Assembly (NCBI GenBank): GCA_009823505.1
Contig: VZQC01000265.1
Span: 5,779,625-5,843,624 of the forward strand
Length of the DNA stretch: 64,000 bases
Origin: Rhizomys pruinosus
Taxonomy: Eukaryota > Chordata > Mammalia > Rodentia > Spalacidae
Direction: 5' to 3'
Shown here: piece by piece, positions 56,035 through 64,000 of the stretch
Position numbering within the stretch: the first letter of the stretch is position 1
How the letters are laid out: each line of letters begins with the position of its first letter
Program-made: the position numbers and the translations under genes
The notes under the pieces: model-generated
Seen by the model: the letters and a program-made list of their open reading frames with translations, nothing else
What the model was told of the DNA's origin: nothing
The model's database searches: none

Positions 56035-56714
56035 GGGTGCTGGTTAGGTTTTTTTGTCAGCTTGAAACAAACTAGAGTCATCTGGGAAGAAGGAACACCA
56101 GTTAGAAATTGCTCCCATGGGGCTGGAGAGATGGCCTAGCGGTTAAGAGCGCCGACCGCTCTTGCAGAGGACCTGGGTTCGATCCCCAGCACCCACATGG
56201 CGGCTGAGAACCGTCTGAAGCTCCAGTTCCAGGAGAACTCCAGTTCCAGGGGAATCTGAGACCCTCTTCTGACCTCCGCGGCGTTGCACCACACGGGTGC
56301 ACAGACTTGCATGCAGACAGTACATTCATACACATACAGAAATAAATAAAATTAATTAAAAAAAAATTAAAAAAAAAAAAAAGAAATCGCTCCCATAATA
56401 CTGGCCTGTGGACATGTCTGTGAGGAATTTTCTTAACTGTTAGTTGATGTAGGAGGCCCCGTCCATTCTGGGTAGTGCTATCTCTGGGGCAAGTGAGCCT
56501 GGGGCGAAGTACCTGAACAAGCCTGGAGAAGCAGGCCAGTAAGCAGTGTTCTTCTGTGGTTTTTGCTTCAGCTCCTGCCTCTAACTTCCTGTCCTGAGTT
56601 CCTGCATGATTTCCCTCAAAGATGAAATTGCCTTCAAAGAGTAAGATGAAATAAACCCTTTCCTCCCTAAGGTGATTTTTGTCAATGTTTTATCACAGCA
56701 ATAAAAAGCAAACT
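56035..56714 (+). mobile_element. Rodent repeat, 16-kb form, nested in B4 and split by B2
   Basis: GTGCTGGTTAGGTTTTTTTGTCAGCTTGAAAC start, GGCCTGTGGACATGTCTGTG, GAAGCAGGCCAGTAAGC, GAAATAAACCCTTTCCTCCC and CAATAAAAAGCAAACTA end, collinear with 16030-16443. Confidence 0.78.
56119..56382 (+). mobile_element. B2 SINE with 17-nt duplication, young
   Basis: CpG-rich head (AGCGGTTAAGAGCGCCGACCGC). Tandem CTCCAGTTCCAGGAGAA/CTCCAGTTCCAGGGGAA at about 56220-56254. A near-perfect 14-bp TSD, GAAATTGCTCCCAT (56105-56118) and GAAATCGCTCCCAT (56383-56396). Confidence 0.95.
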
Positions 56715-56953
56715 AGGAGGCTAGAGATGGCTCAGCAGTTAAGAACATTATCTGCTCTTGCAGAGGACCTGGGTTCGAATCCCAGCACCCATATGGTGGC
56801 TAACAACTACCTGTAACTCCAGTTCCAGGGGATCTGATGCCCTCTTCTGACCTCCATGGGTATTGCATTACACAGGTGCATTCACATTCACATAGGAAAA
56901 ATACTCATACACATAAAATAAAAATAACAAATAAAATACTTTTTGGGAAAAAG
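56715..56953 (+). mobile_element. B2 SINE at the end of the rodent repeat
   Basis: GGAGGCTAGAGATGGCTCAGC head, GGGTTCGAATCCCAGC B box, ATACTCATACACATAAAATAAAAATAAC tail. An 11-bp TSD, AAAGCAAACTA, is at about 56704-56714 and 56954-56964. Confidence 0.92.
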
Positions 56954-57150
56954 AAAGCAAACTAAAACAGCCTGTCTCCATCTCCCCATGGCTGAGATTA
57001 TAGGTGCATGCCATCATACCCGGCTTTGCTATGGGTCCAAACTCAGTCCTCATGTCTACACAGTAAGCATTTTACTCACTGAAACATTTTCCCAGGACCC
57101 AGGAAATAGAATTTTGAAAAATCATTTCTTTCTGTAGAAATGTAAGTATG

Positions 57151-57410
57151 GGGCTGGAGAGATGACCTAGCAGTTAAGAGCACCAACTGCTCTTGCAGAG
57201 TACCTGGGTTCGATCCCCAGCACCCACATGGCTGCTGAGAACTGTCTGAAACTCCAATTGCAGGAGAACTCCAGTTCCAGGGGAATCCGACACCCTCTTC
57301 TGACCTCCGCAGCATTGCACGGCATGGGCGCACAGACCTACATGCAGACAGTACATTCATACACATAAAAAATAAAAAAATAAAGAAAAAAAAATTTTAA
57401 GTTAAAAAAC
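57151..57410 (+). mobile_element. B2 SINE with 17-nt duplication
   Basis: GGGCTGGAGAGATGACCTAGC head. CTCCAATTGCAGGAGAA/CTCCAGTTCCAGGGGAA pair at about 57252-57285. A 13-bp TSD, AAATGTAAGTATG / AAATGTAAATATG, at 57138-57150 and 57411-57423. Confidence 0.95.
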
Positions 57411-57423
57411 AAATGTAAATATG

Positions 57424-58369
57424 TATTATTATTTGTATAAATATAAATAGTGCCCAAGTTCCAGCTCTCTGAATGTCAGAGTCCTCTTTTCCCAGTAGGT
57501 TCATTCTTGAAGAACCAGAGTCGATCTAAAAATCCTCAGCACATCAATCTCTCCTTAGGTGGCTTGGATCTCTCTCCTCATCTTCAGAGAGAGAGGAAGC
57601 CATTTACTTCTGATTCCTCTGGGTGGCTGACAGACAGCACATTAGAAAACACTTAGGCATTTAGAGCACAGTTATTTAGGAAAACACCTACATTATTTAA
57701 TAGTCCAGAACTCCTGGCAGCTTGTTATGTAGCCTGGGTATGTGAACAAGGTGGGGGAAAGGACAGATAAAAATCATGTTGTAGGTCCTAGAGCATCAAC
57801 TGTTTCTTTGACAAGGTCTTCAGCAGGTAACTTCTGGGTCATGAGGGTTTCTCATCAGTCCTATGCCCACAGGGATATCCAAGAGCCCCTCCCTCTGAAC
57901 CCAAAGGAATCTAAAGGGAACCTTGAAACTTGGACAAGCACTATTCACACAGGACTATAGTTCTGCTTATTAGCTTCAAGAATTTGCCTCTGTCTTTATC
58001 ATATATATGTGTATATATATGAGAGTGGGCAGGTATCTTTATCCATTTTCAAAATTGCCTCTTTCCCTGGTATAGTGAAGTCATCAAACTAGGTCAGCAT
58101 TTGCTAATATACATTTATAGCCACACAACTGTTTCTTCAGAAGCCATTCATACCAAGGCCATTGTGGGTACAATAGCACCATCTGTACTTTGTCCTTTGG
58201 GCCTAATCCCCAGAAGAGGCTACTTGAGATCACTTCTGCACCTGAAACAGGAGTGGAAACCACTGAATTAGAAGCCTGCATGGTCTTTGATTTTAGGGAT
58301 CCAGAGGCTGATTTGTCCTGTACTCTAGACTTCATTTTGTCAGCTAAATTCTTATTTTGAATCCCTCAT
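57424..58369. other. Unassigned sequence
   Basis: Contains a short (AT)-rich patch at 58001-58020. No recognised gene or repeat. Confidence 0.35.
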
Positions 58370-58695
58370 CTCTAATATGACTGTACTTGGAGAACAAATT
58401 TTTTTAGGAGGTAACACTTTAAAGAAGTCAAAATGGTGGGCCCTAATATAATAGGATTACTTCCTCATAAGAGGAGGAAGAGGGCACATCTCTGTGTGTG
58501 CACATACCAATAAAAGGCCAGGTGAAGGCACAGTGAGAAGACAGCTGTCTACAATTAGGTAAATATTTGGTCTATTGGGAACAAATCAGCTAACATCTTG
58601 ATCTTGGACTTCCACTCTCCAGAACTTAAATGAATGTCTGTTGTGTTTGCTTGCTAGTCTATGGTATTTGGTAGTGTCATCCTGAATGAATAATA
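58370..58695 (+). mobile_element. MLT1-type MaLR LTR
   Basis: TGACTGTACTTGGAGAACAA, GGTGGGCCCTAATATAATAGG, CATAAGAGGAGGAAGAGGGCAC, GGTGAAGGCACAGTGAGAAGACAGC, CTTGATCTTGGACTTCCACTCTCCAGAAC and AGTCTATGGTATTTGG are in MLT1 order. Confidence 0.8.
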
Positions 58696-58999
58696 GCTGT
58701 AGATATGTAACAATACCCCTTATGCCTTTATGTATATAATATGCAATGATGCCTCTTAGCCTGAACATGAGAAAGGCTATCATCACTCTAAGTCAGCTTC
58801 TCTAATGTCTATAAGTCAGCATCCCAGTTTGAAGTCAAAATGTCCACTTCTGATATAAATTTTTTTCAGGTTCTCCAGATCACATCTGTGCCCCCAGCTA
58901 ATTCGCCCCCTGTTTTGTTTAATTATCTCTTCACTGAGTAAAGAAAACCTACTTGACTTAAAATCATACTGGTAGCCACATATTTCCAGTGGTAACTTC

Positions 59000-59495
59000 T
59001 AATTCTCCATTTCTCTTTTAAACAAGTTTTAATGGTACTTAGTAAGTATCTGAGAAACATGAACATGCAGTAGATATCATCTCTGGCTTCGGTAACTCCC
59101 TACCTGGGGCCACTCATGGACCTCTCTCTACTCCCTGTATCTTTCTGTTTCTTTACCCAGAATGCTTCCTGTATCACCTCTGACTGTCTAAACCACATTG
59201 ATTTCTCACCTCAGATGTCAACTTTTCTCTAAAAATATTCCTAAAAATCTCTAGCTGAAAATACTATTCCCCCCCATCCTCTCTGCCACCAATGACTATG
59301 CTGACCATGGCACACAGTGCCTATTTTCCTTCTATAGCTTTATGACTACTTCTTAAATCTCCTTCTAGGTTGTAAATGTCATGAGGACAAGAACTATGTC
59401 TTGAATTCATCTTTTCATCTTAGATGGGCCTGGCATGGTGCCTTGTAATTAGAAGGTATGCAATAAATAATGGTTAAAAGAATGAATGGATGGAT
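59000..59495 (+). mobile_element. L2 3' part
   Basis: CTTTACCCAGAATGCTTCCTG, TCTCACCTCAGATGTCAACTTTTCTC, GGTTGTAAATGTCATGAGGACAAGAACTATGTC, CTGGCATGGTGCCTTGTAATTAGAAGGTATGCAATAAATAATGG: long collinear L2 to its 3' end. Confidence 0.8.
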
Positions 59496-59654
59496 GGGTA
59501 AGTGAATTTGAGAATAAGTGTCTCTGATTAAGTTGGGAACAACTTACATATAGATAGAGTATTTAATATGCATGTGCATAAAAGAGGAAGTACGAACTGG
59601 GAATATATGATGAGTCTGGGGGCAGATGTCAGATAAAAGGTACAATAGCTCATA

Positions 59655-59980
59655 ACTCATTCAACATCTATATCCTTGTTTTCACTAACTATGTCAGGAA
59701 CCATTTAGCCCTGGTGCACAAAAAAGACAAAGTTCTTGACTTCTTGGAACTTGTAGTGTAGTGGGAGACACAAATATTAAGTGGACACTTGAGTCTTATA
59801 TTAAATAACAATTACCACAAGTAGCTTGTTATATAAAGGAAAAGAAGAAATTGCTTTGGGGAAAAATGAAAAGGAAATAATCTAGATGGAAGGGTCAGGA
59901 AAGGGCTCTCTAACGAAATGGCATTTTTCAATGAAGGTTAACCAGCTTAGAGCGTAAAGGATGAGAGGGAGACAGCCCGG
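59655..59980 (-). mobile_element. L2 fragment
   Basis: CTCATTCAACATCTATATCC, AGTTCTTGACTTCTTGGAACTTGTAGTGTAGTGG, GAAAGGGCTCTCTAACGAAATGGC..TTCAATGAAGG: antisense L2 3' half. Confidence 0.65.
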
Positions 59981-60237
59981 CCTGAAGACAAGGTCCCAAG
60001 AAAAGAAGCTGATGCCCACAAGAAACCACAAGGCAGGTAGGCCCAGGTGTGGTAGCAGACTGCTGCAGCAGAGGGTCTGAGGTGCTTCGGACTACAGAGT
60101 AATGTCACTGTTAGATGGACAGAAGTGGCAGTGTTGGAGAAGTATTTCAGAGTGGTAACATTTCTTATACCTCCCAAACCACTTATTACTCCCTAATTGG
60201 CCATATGTGTTTTTTTAATTTATTGTCAGTGTCACAG

Positions 60238-60345
60238 GATGAAAGCATTGCGTCCATGATGACAAGGACTTACTTTATGCAGTGCCTGTAACAGTGCATG
60301 GCACATGGTGGATACTGAGTAAATGTTTATTGAATTTAATTCTGA
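60238..60345 (+). mobile_element. L2 3'-end fragment
   Basis: CCATGATGACAAGGACTTACTT, CAGTGCATGGCACATGGTGGATACTGAGTAAATGTTTATTGAATTTAA. Confidence 0.7.
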
Positions 60346-60419
60346 TATACCAACAAATAAATTGGAAGCAAAATGAAAAAGAAGGACATATAGAAAATGA
60401 ATTCCAGGGTTTGGGCTTT

Positions 60420-60605
60420 GACACTTAAAAAGATTGAGATGACATTCATTGAGATGAAAAAAATGAAGAGATGTCTTAGAGGGTAAGAGCAGAAATTCAT
60501 CTTTTGACACACTAAATTTCATAGATGTCTGTGAGATATCCAAATGATGCCCTGGTCTGAAGACATAAATTTAGATAATACTTCCACAGATATAGCATTT
60601 CAAGA
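60420..60605 (-). mobile_element. L2 internal fragment
   Basis: CATCTTTTGACACACTAAATTTCATAGATGTCTGTGAGATATCCAAATG is the antisense L2 segment that reads 'GACATGTTAAGTTTGAGATGCC' in better copies. Confidence 0.5.
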
Positions 60606-60833
60606 CAGGGTCATCTAAGACATATTCCTTTACCTGGGGGATACAATGGCTGGTGGCCAGGCATAAAACTCATAGAGTCCATAACCTTAAATACTAAAAA
60701 CGGTCTATCCTTACTTTTACTAACTTCTGACTATAGTGTAGCCTTTCTTTCATAGGCATACAGACAACAACAAACTATAACAACATATACAGTATCCATG
60801 GCCTCTGTCAGTAATAGAAATTAAAGGTATTTT

Positions 60834-60990
60834 TTTTTTTTGTCTTTTCGAGACAGGGTCTCCTTGTTGCCCCAGCTGGCCTGGAATTCACTCTGTAGAC
60901 CAGGCTGGCCTTGAACTCACAAAGATCTGCCTGCCTCTGCCTCCCAAGTGCTGGGATTAAAGGTGTGTGCCACCACGCCTGGCTTTTTCT
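60834..60990 (-). mobile_element. B1 SINE
   Basis: TTTTGTCTTTTCGAGACAGGG to GTGTGCCACCACGCCTGGCT. A short TSD, AGGTATTTT, is at 60825-60833 and 60995-61003. Confidence 0.94.
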
Positions 60991-61075
60991 TTTTAGGTAT
61001 TTTCATATCACATTACCAATGTCACAGATATATTGCATGATCAACATTATGGAAATAATTAGGCTTACTATTTTT

Positions 61076-61281
61076 AATTTTTTATTTATTATTTTTATTT
61101 TCTGTGCATGAGTGTTTTGTCTGTATGTAAGTGCACCTGTGCCATCCAATGCCCTCAGAAGTCAGAAGAGAGCATCAGATCCCCTGGGTGTTAGGCACAG
61201 TTGTTAGCTGCCATATGGAGGAAGCTGGATTCTCTGCAAGAGCAGCCAGTGCTCTTAACCACTGAGCCATCTCTCCAGCCC
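61076..61281 (-). mobile_element. B2 SINE, older type
   Basis: TTTATTTATTATTTTTATTTTCTGTGC, CAGAAGTCAGAAGAGAGCATC, AACCACTGAGCCATCTCTCCAGCCCC. Confidence 0.92.
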
Positions 61282-61338
61282 CCATTAGATTTTCTATTAA
61301 ATTTTGCTATTTAACACATTGGTTTAAAAGTACATAGG

Positions 61339-61455
61339 TTGGCATGGTGTAGTGGTACATGCCTGTAATCCCAGGATTGATGAGGTGGAGGCAGGAAAAT
61401 TGCAAGTTCAAGTACAGCCTGGGCTACATATCAAGACCCTGTCAAAAAAAAGCAC
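61339..61455 (+). mobile_element. B1/proto-B1-like SINE
   Basis: GGTTGGCATGGTGTAGTGGTACATGCCTGTAATCCCAG..AGTTCAAGTACAGCCTGGGCTACATATCAAGACCCTGTC; short and diverged. Confidence 0.8.
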
Positions 61456-62422
61456 ATATAGTAACATATTGCTATGGTAAAAATTTGGCTTATCAAAATA
61501 GTATATTTCCTTTGTTGTTCTAGACATTTTACTTAATGAATTTAATGGCATTATTGTAAGAAAATATATATGACATCACTAGTCAGAGGGTCTATGTCTT
61601 AGGACAAGTTAAGGGTTCCCAGGGGAAGCCAGAGACTATATTTGAGGAAGAGGGACTTACTAGAAGGTAGAAGCTACTGCAAGTATGAGGGGCGGATGAG
61701 AAGGACCAAGAAGCATGAGATACTGACTAAAGGAACTAGGTCAGACCAAAGATGAACTGCCAAGACCAAGAGGAGCTGGAGATAACAGGAAATATGCAAT
61801 CTGGAGAACAGAGGAAAACACCAACCAGCTCCAAGAATTGAAGATCGGGTTCACAGCAGGACTAGATAGAGACATCTAGAAAAGGAGACCAGGAAATGCA
61901 AGCAGAGCGATAACCAGCCTAGGACCAACCTGGCTCAAGCTGGAGACTCTTGGCCACATCTTCAGAGGGCAACAGGGGCCTCCCAGGCTGAGAGTGACCG
62001 TTCTAAACAGGTATGTAGGTGAACAGACGGCTAGGCTGGGGAGCCGGGGAGCAGGGGAGCCGGGGAGCCAGGGTCCAAGCCCAGCCTCTGACAAACTCTG
62101 AGACTTTGGTCCAATGTACTTCCTTTCATACATGGGTCTTTTCCTTATCCTATAACTGAGAGGGATGGACTAGAAGATTTCTAAGGGTCTCTCCAATTCA
62201 GGCAGAGTAGGATTCGATCACTGCTCTGAACCGACTAGAGTGGAGCTTCCAGTATTAACCAGCAGCTCCAAACCTCTCTCCTTGTATGCTGTTCAGACGC
62301 CTCTCAAATACCTTGGGGCATTTATAAATCTATTGTTTCTACCCCCAGCACCATCCCTGAGACTACAAACTTCCCAAATTTGTTCCTTAGAAATTTTGCC
62401 TTACAGATTCACTTTTTAAAAC
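61456..62422. other. Unassigned sequence
   Basis: Contains a small 9-bp tandem array (GGGGAGCCG/GGGGAGCAG) at about 62038-62070. No gene recognised. Confidence 0.4.
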
Positions 62423-62433
62423 TTCTGTTTGTG

Positions 62434-62586
62434 GCCAGGTGTGGTGGCGCATGCCTTTAATCCCAGCACTTGCGAGGCAGAGGCAAGCAAATCTCTATGA
62501 GTTCAAGGCTAGCCTGGTCTACAGAGGGAGTTCCAGGCCAGCTGGAGCTACAGGGAGACCCTGTCTCAAAAACACCAAAAAAATAT
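62434..62586 (+). mobile_element. B1 SINE with TSD
   Basis: GCCAGGTGTGGTGGCGCATGC head, AGGCTAGCCTGGTCTACAGAG, GACCCTGTCTCAAAA. An 11-bp TSD, TTCTGTTTGTG, is at 62423-62433 and 62587-62597. Confidence 0.94.
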
Positions 62587-62631
62587 TTCTGTTTGTGTTT
62601 GAGTTTTCTTCAGGGGGTTGTTTTATTTTGT

Positions 62632-62676
62632 TTTTTGTTTGTTTGTTTGTTTGTTTGTTTGTTTGTTTGTTTGTTT
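62632..62676 (+). repeat. (TTTG)n microsatellite
   Basis: About ten GTTT units on the tail side of the adjacent minus-strand B1. Confidence 0.95.
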
Positions 62677-62677
62677 A

Positions 62678-62812
62678 AGACAGAGTCTGGCTATGTAGCC
62701 GTGACTGGCCTGGAAATCACTGTTGAACGGGCTTGTCTTGAGCTCACAGAGATCCACCTGCATCTGCCTCCCTAGTGCAGGCATTAAAGACCTGTGTCAC
62801 CATGTCCCACCC
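62678..62812 (-). mobile_element. B1 SINE, diverged
   Basis: AGACAGAGTCTGGCTATGTAGCC, GAGATCCACCTGCATCTGCCTCCC, GTGTCACCATGTCCCACCCC, minus strand. Confidence 0.85.
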
Positions 62813-62987
62813 CAGATTCCCTTTTTTCTCTACTTCTTGGACCACTGAATGTTTTTCTGAGTAAAAAAATGAGTGATAGTTTTGTGAATGAATAAATGAT
62901 ATGACAATGATATGCACAATTCCTTTGACAATAATTATTTGATTGGGTTGAGTAATTAAATTAAACATATGTGTTGGACATGTTAAG

Positions 62988-63092
62988 TGTACACCTGCAA
63001 TACTACCACTTTGGAGGGGAACCAGGAAGAACAGGAGTTCAAGACCACCCTCCACTACATAGTGGAATCAAGGCCAGCCTGAAGGGCATGAG
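62988..63092 (+). mobile_element. B1-like fragment
   Basis: GTACACCTGCAATACTACCACTTTGGAGGG..AGGAGTTCAAGACCACCC..AAGGCCAGCCTGAAGGGCATGAGACCC; old and rearranged. Confidence 0.6.
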
Positions 63093-63112
63093 ACCCAATA
63101 TTATGTTTATTT

Positions 63113-63237
63113 TTTTCTTCTTCTATTACTTTTTTATTTTTTTCATTTTTTAACAGTAAGTAACAATTTATGAGTATAAGCGTCCTTCATGTAAAACCAA
63201 TTTTCAAGCAGTTGTGCCCAAACCCACACAGCCCAAG
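63113..63237 (-). mobile_element. A-tailed retroposed segment of unknown source, copy 2
   Basis: TTTCATTTTTTAACAGTAAG, ATGAGTATAAGCGTCC and TCAAGCAGTTGTGCCCAAACCCACACAGCCCAAGG parallel 14143-14245 over about 100 bp. The RNA sense would be minus strand. The right edge and TSD were not resolved. Confidence 0.55.
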
Positions 63238-64000
63238 GGCCCCACCATCCAGCTGGAGGGGCTTATATGTTCAATCAAGTTGATCAAATGAGTGTCCAGA
63301 CTATATTGCTGTAGTTTCACCATTCACCCCAATAGCAGCCCTTACATTCTACCACATCCCCTCTTCTGCAGATTGTTCCCCAGGCTTAGAAAAGGGGCAC
63401 AGGTGGATGAGAAGCAAAACAGTCTACTTTCTCTGGAGTTGTTGTCTTGGACTCTGGTCATTTCTGGCTGTTTCCTTTCATGGGCTGACAGTTTGTCCAG
63501 GAATAACCTTTCAATCCAGTAATGAAGCACAAGCAATTAGATATATAGGTATTTAAACAGTACTAATTGTTATGGTAGGTTACTTTGCTATAGACACAGA
63601 TGTTTGGATGGTATGTTAATCCATGAATTACATTTTTTTCTGTAAAATATGACAGGGTCTTACTGTGGCTTATAACATCTCCTAAATGCTAGAGGATGTA
63701 AGCTTGTGGCATCAGCCATGGGTTATTCCTCCAAGGAGAGAGCTAATAGCCAATTAGATTTGGGATATACGGGCATAAGGCTGCCACTGCTGCACAGTAT
63801 TACCAGGCAGGTGAGGTGTAGCTGGTGCTGACAGAGGAGTCTTGCTTGACTCAAGGAGACCTATATTTGCTTTATTGGTTTAGTGGCCTTTGGTAACACT
63901 CTCTGGTATTCCAGAGACCAACTGTACACTTGCAAGTGCAGTCTCAGTACATCTTTCCCATGCTTACATCAGGTCTTTGACAGCAGGGCCTTATCACCTC
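63238..64000. other. Unassigned sequence to window end
   Basis: No recognised gene or young repeat. If copy 2 above is a retroposed transcript, part of this stretch could belong to it. Confidence 0.35.

Larger units (their letters stand above)
55876..57095 (-). mobile_element. B4-type SINE split by a nested insertion
   Basis: Left part 55876-56034: (TG)n tail, then CTGTTTTTGAGACAGGCTCTCTCACTGAACC. Right part 56970-57095: CCTGTCTCCATCTCCCC, GGTGCATGCCATCATACCCGGC, ACTGAAACATTTTCCC. The halves are collinear and share GCCTG at the junction (56030-56034 and 56970-56974). Confidence 0.7.

Overview
The window looks like non-coding nuclear DNA of a muroid rodent. The evidence is its dense population of rodent retroposons: B1, B2, B4/RSINE1-type and ID-type SINEs, rodent L1 with its G-rich 3' UTR, and a rodent medium-reiterated family ending in a GTCAACTTGAC-like block. 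These lie on a background of old mammalian repeats (MIR, L2, MER5A, MLT1). The B2 copies do not have the Mus-type 3' half. Several carry an unusual 17-nt internal duplication, so a muroid other than Mus/Rattus is plausible, but I cannot name the species. No functional protein-coding or structural RNA gene can be supported. Every long reading frame is explained by L1 ORF2 debris, by frames inside SINEs, or by stop-free frames in tandem repeats. The window is best read as intergenic or intronic.

Layout. 0-8.3 kb: L1 on the minus strand. Two ORF2 fragments (1-812 and about 965-2068) precede a long decayed element (about 2082-7605), which is itself interrupted by a B1 and by a plus-strand L1 with an 11-bp target-site duplication (TSD). 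A MIR and a rodent repeat with a nested B1 follow. 8.3-16 kb: sparse repeats, a 5'-truncated plus-strand L1, microsatellites, B4/RSINE1 SINEs, and a MIR interrupted by a 174-bp retroposed piece with a 16-bp TSD. 16-25 kb: the least repeat-rich part, with three blocks that look like candidate regulatory DNA (16.64-17.17, 17.99-18.23 and 21.47-21.66 kb) and a 158-bp all-purine GAAA/GA tract. 25-40 kb: an old L2 split by a 1.48-kb minus-strand LINE-like insertion with a 13-bp TSD, several SINEs with clean TSDs, and a probable solo LTR. 40.3-44.8 kb: a tandem-repeat hotspot with a 39-bp minisatellite fused to a MER5A copy, a CT tract, a 403-nt uninterrupted homopyrimidine run, and a 37-bp minisatellite of about 32 units. 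45-64 kb: SINEs, a 30-40-bp CA-rich tandem array grown from a B4 tail, a nested B4/rodent-repeat/B2 stack at 55.9-57.1 kb, an MLT1 LTR, and clustered L2 pieces.

Nothing here is an operon or pathway. The sequence records successive retroposition events, many datable relative to one another by nesting and target-site duplications. Family names come from pattern recognition without a database search. Boundaries are good to a few bases where TSDs are given and to tens of bases elsewhere.
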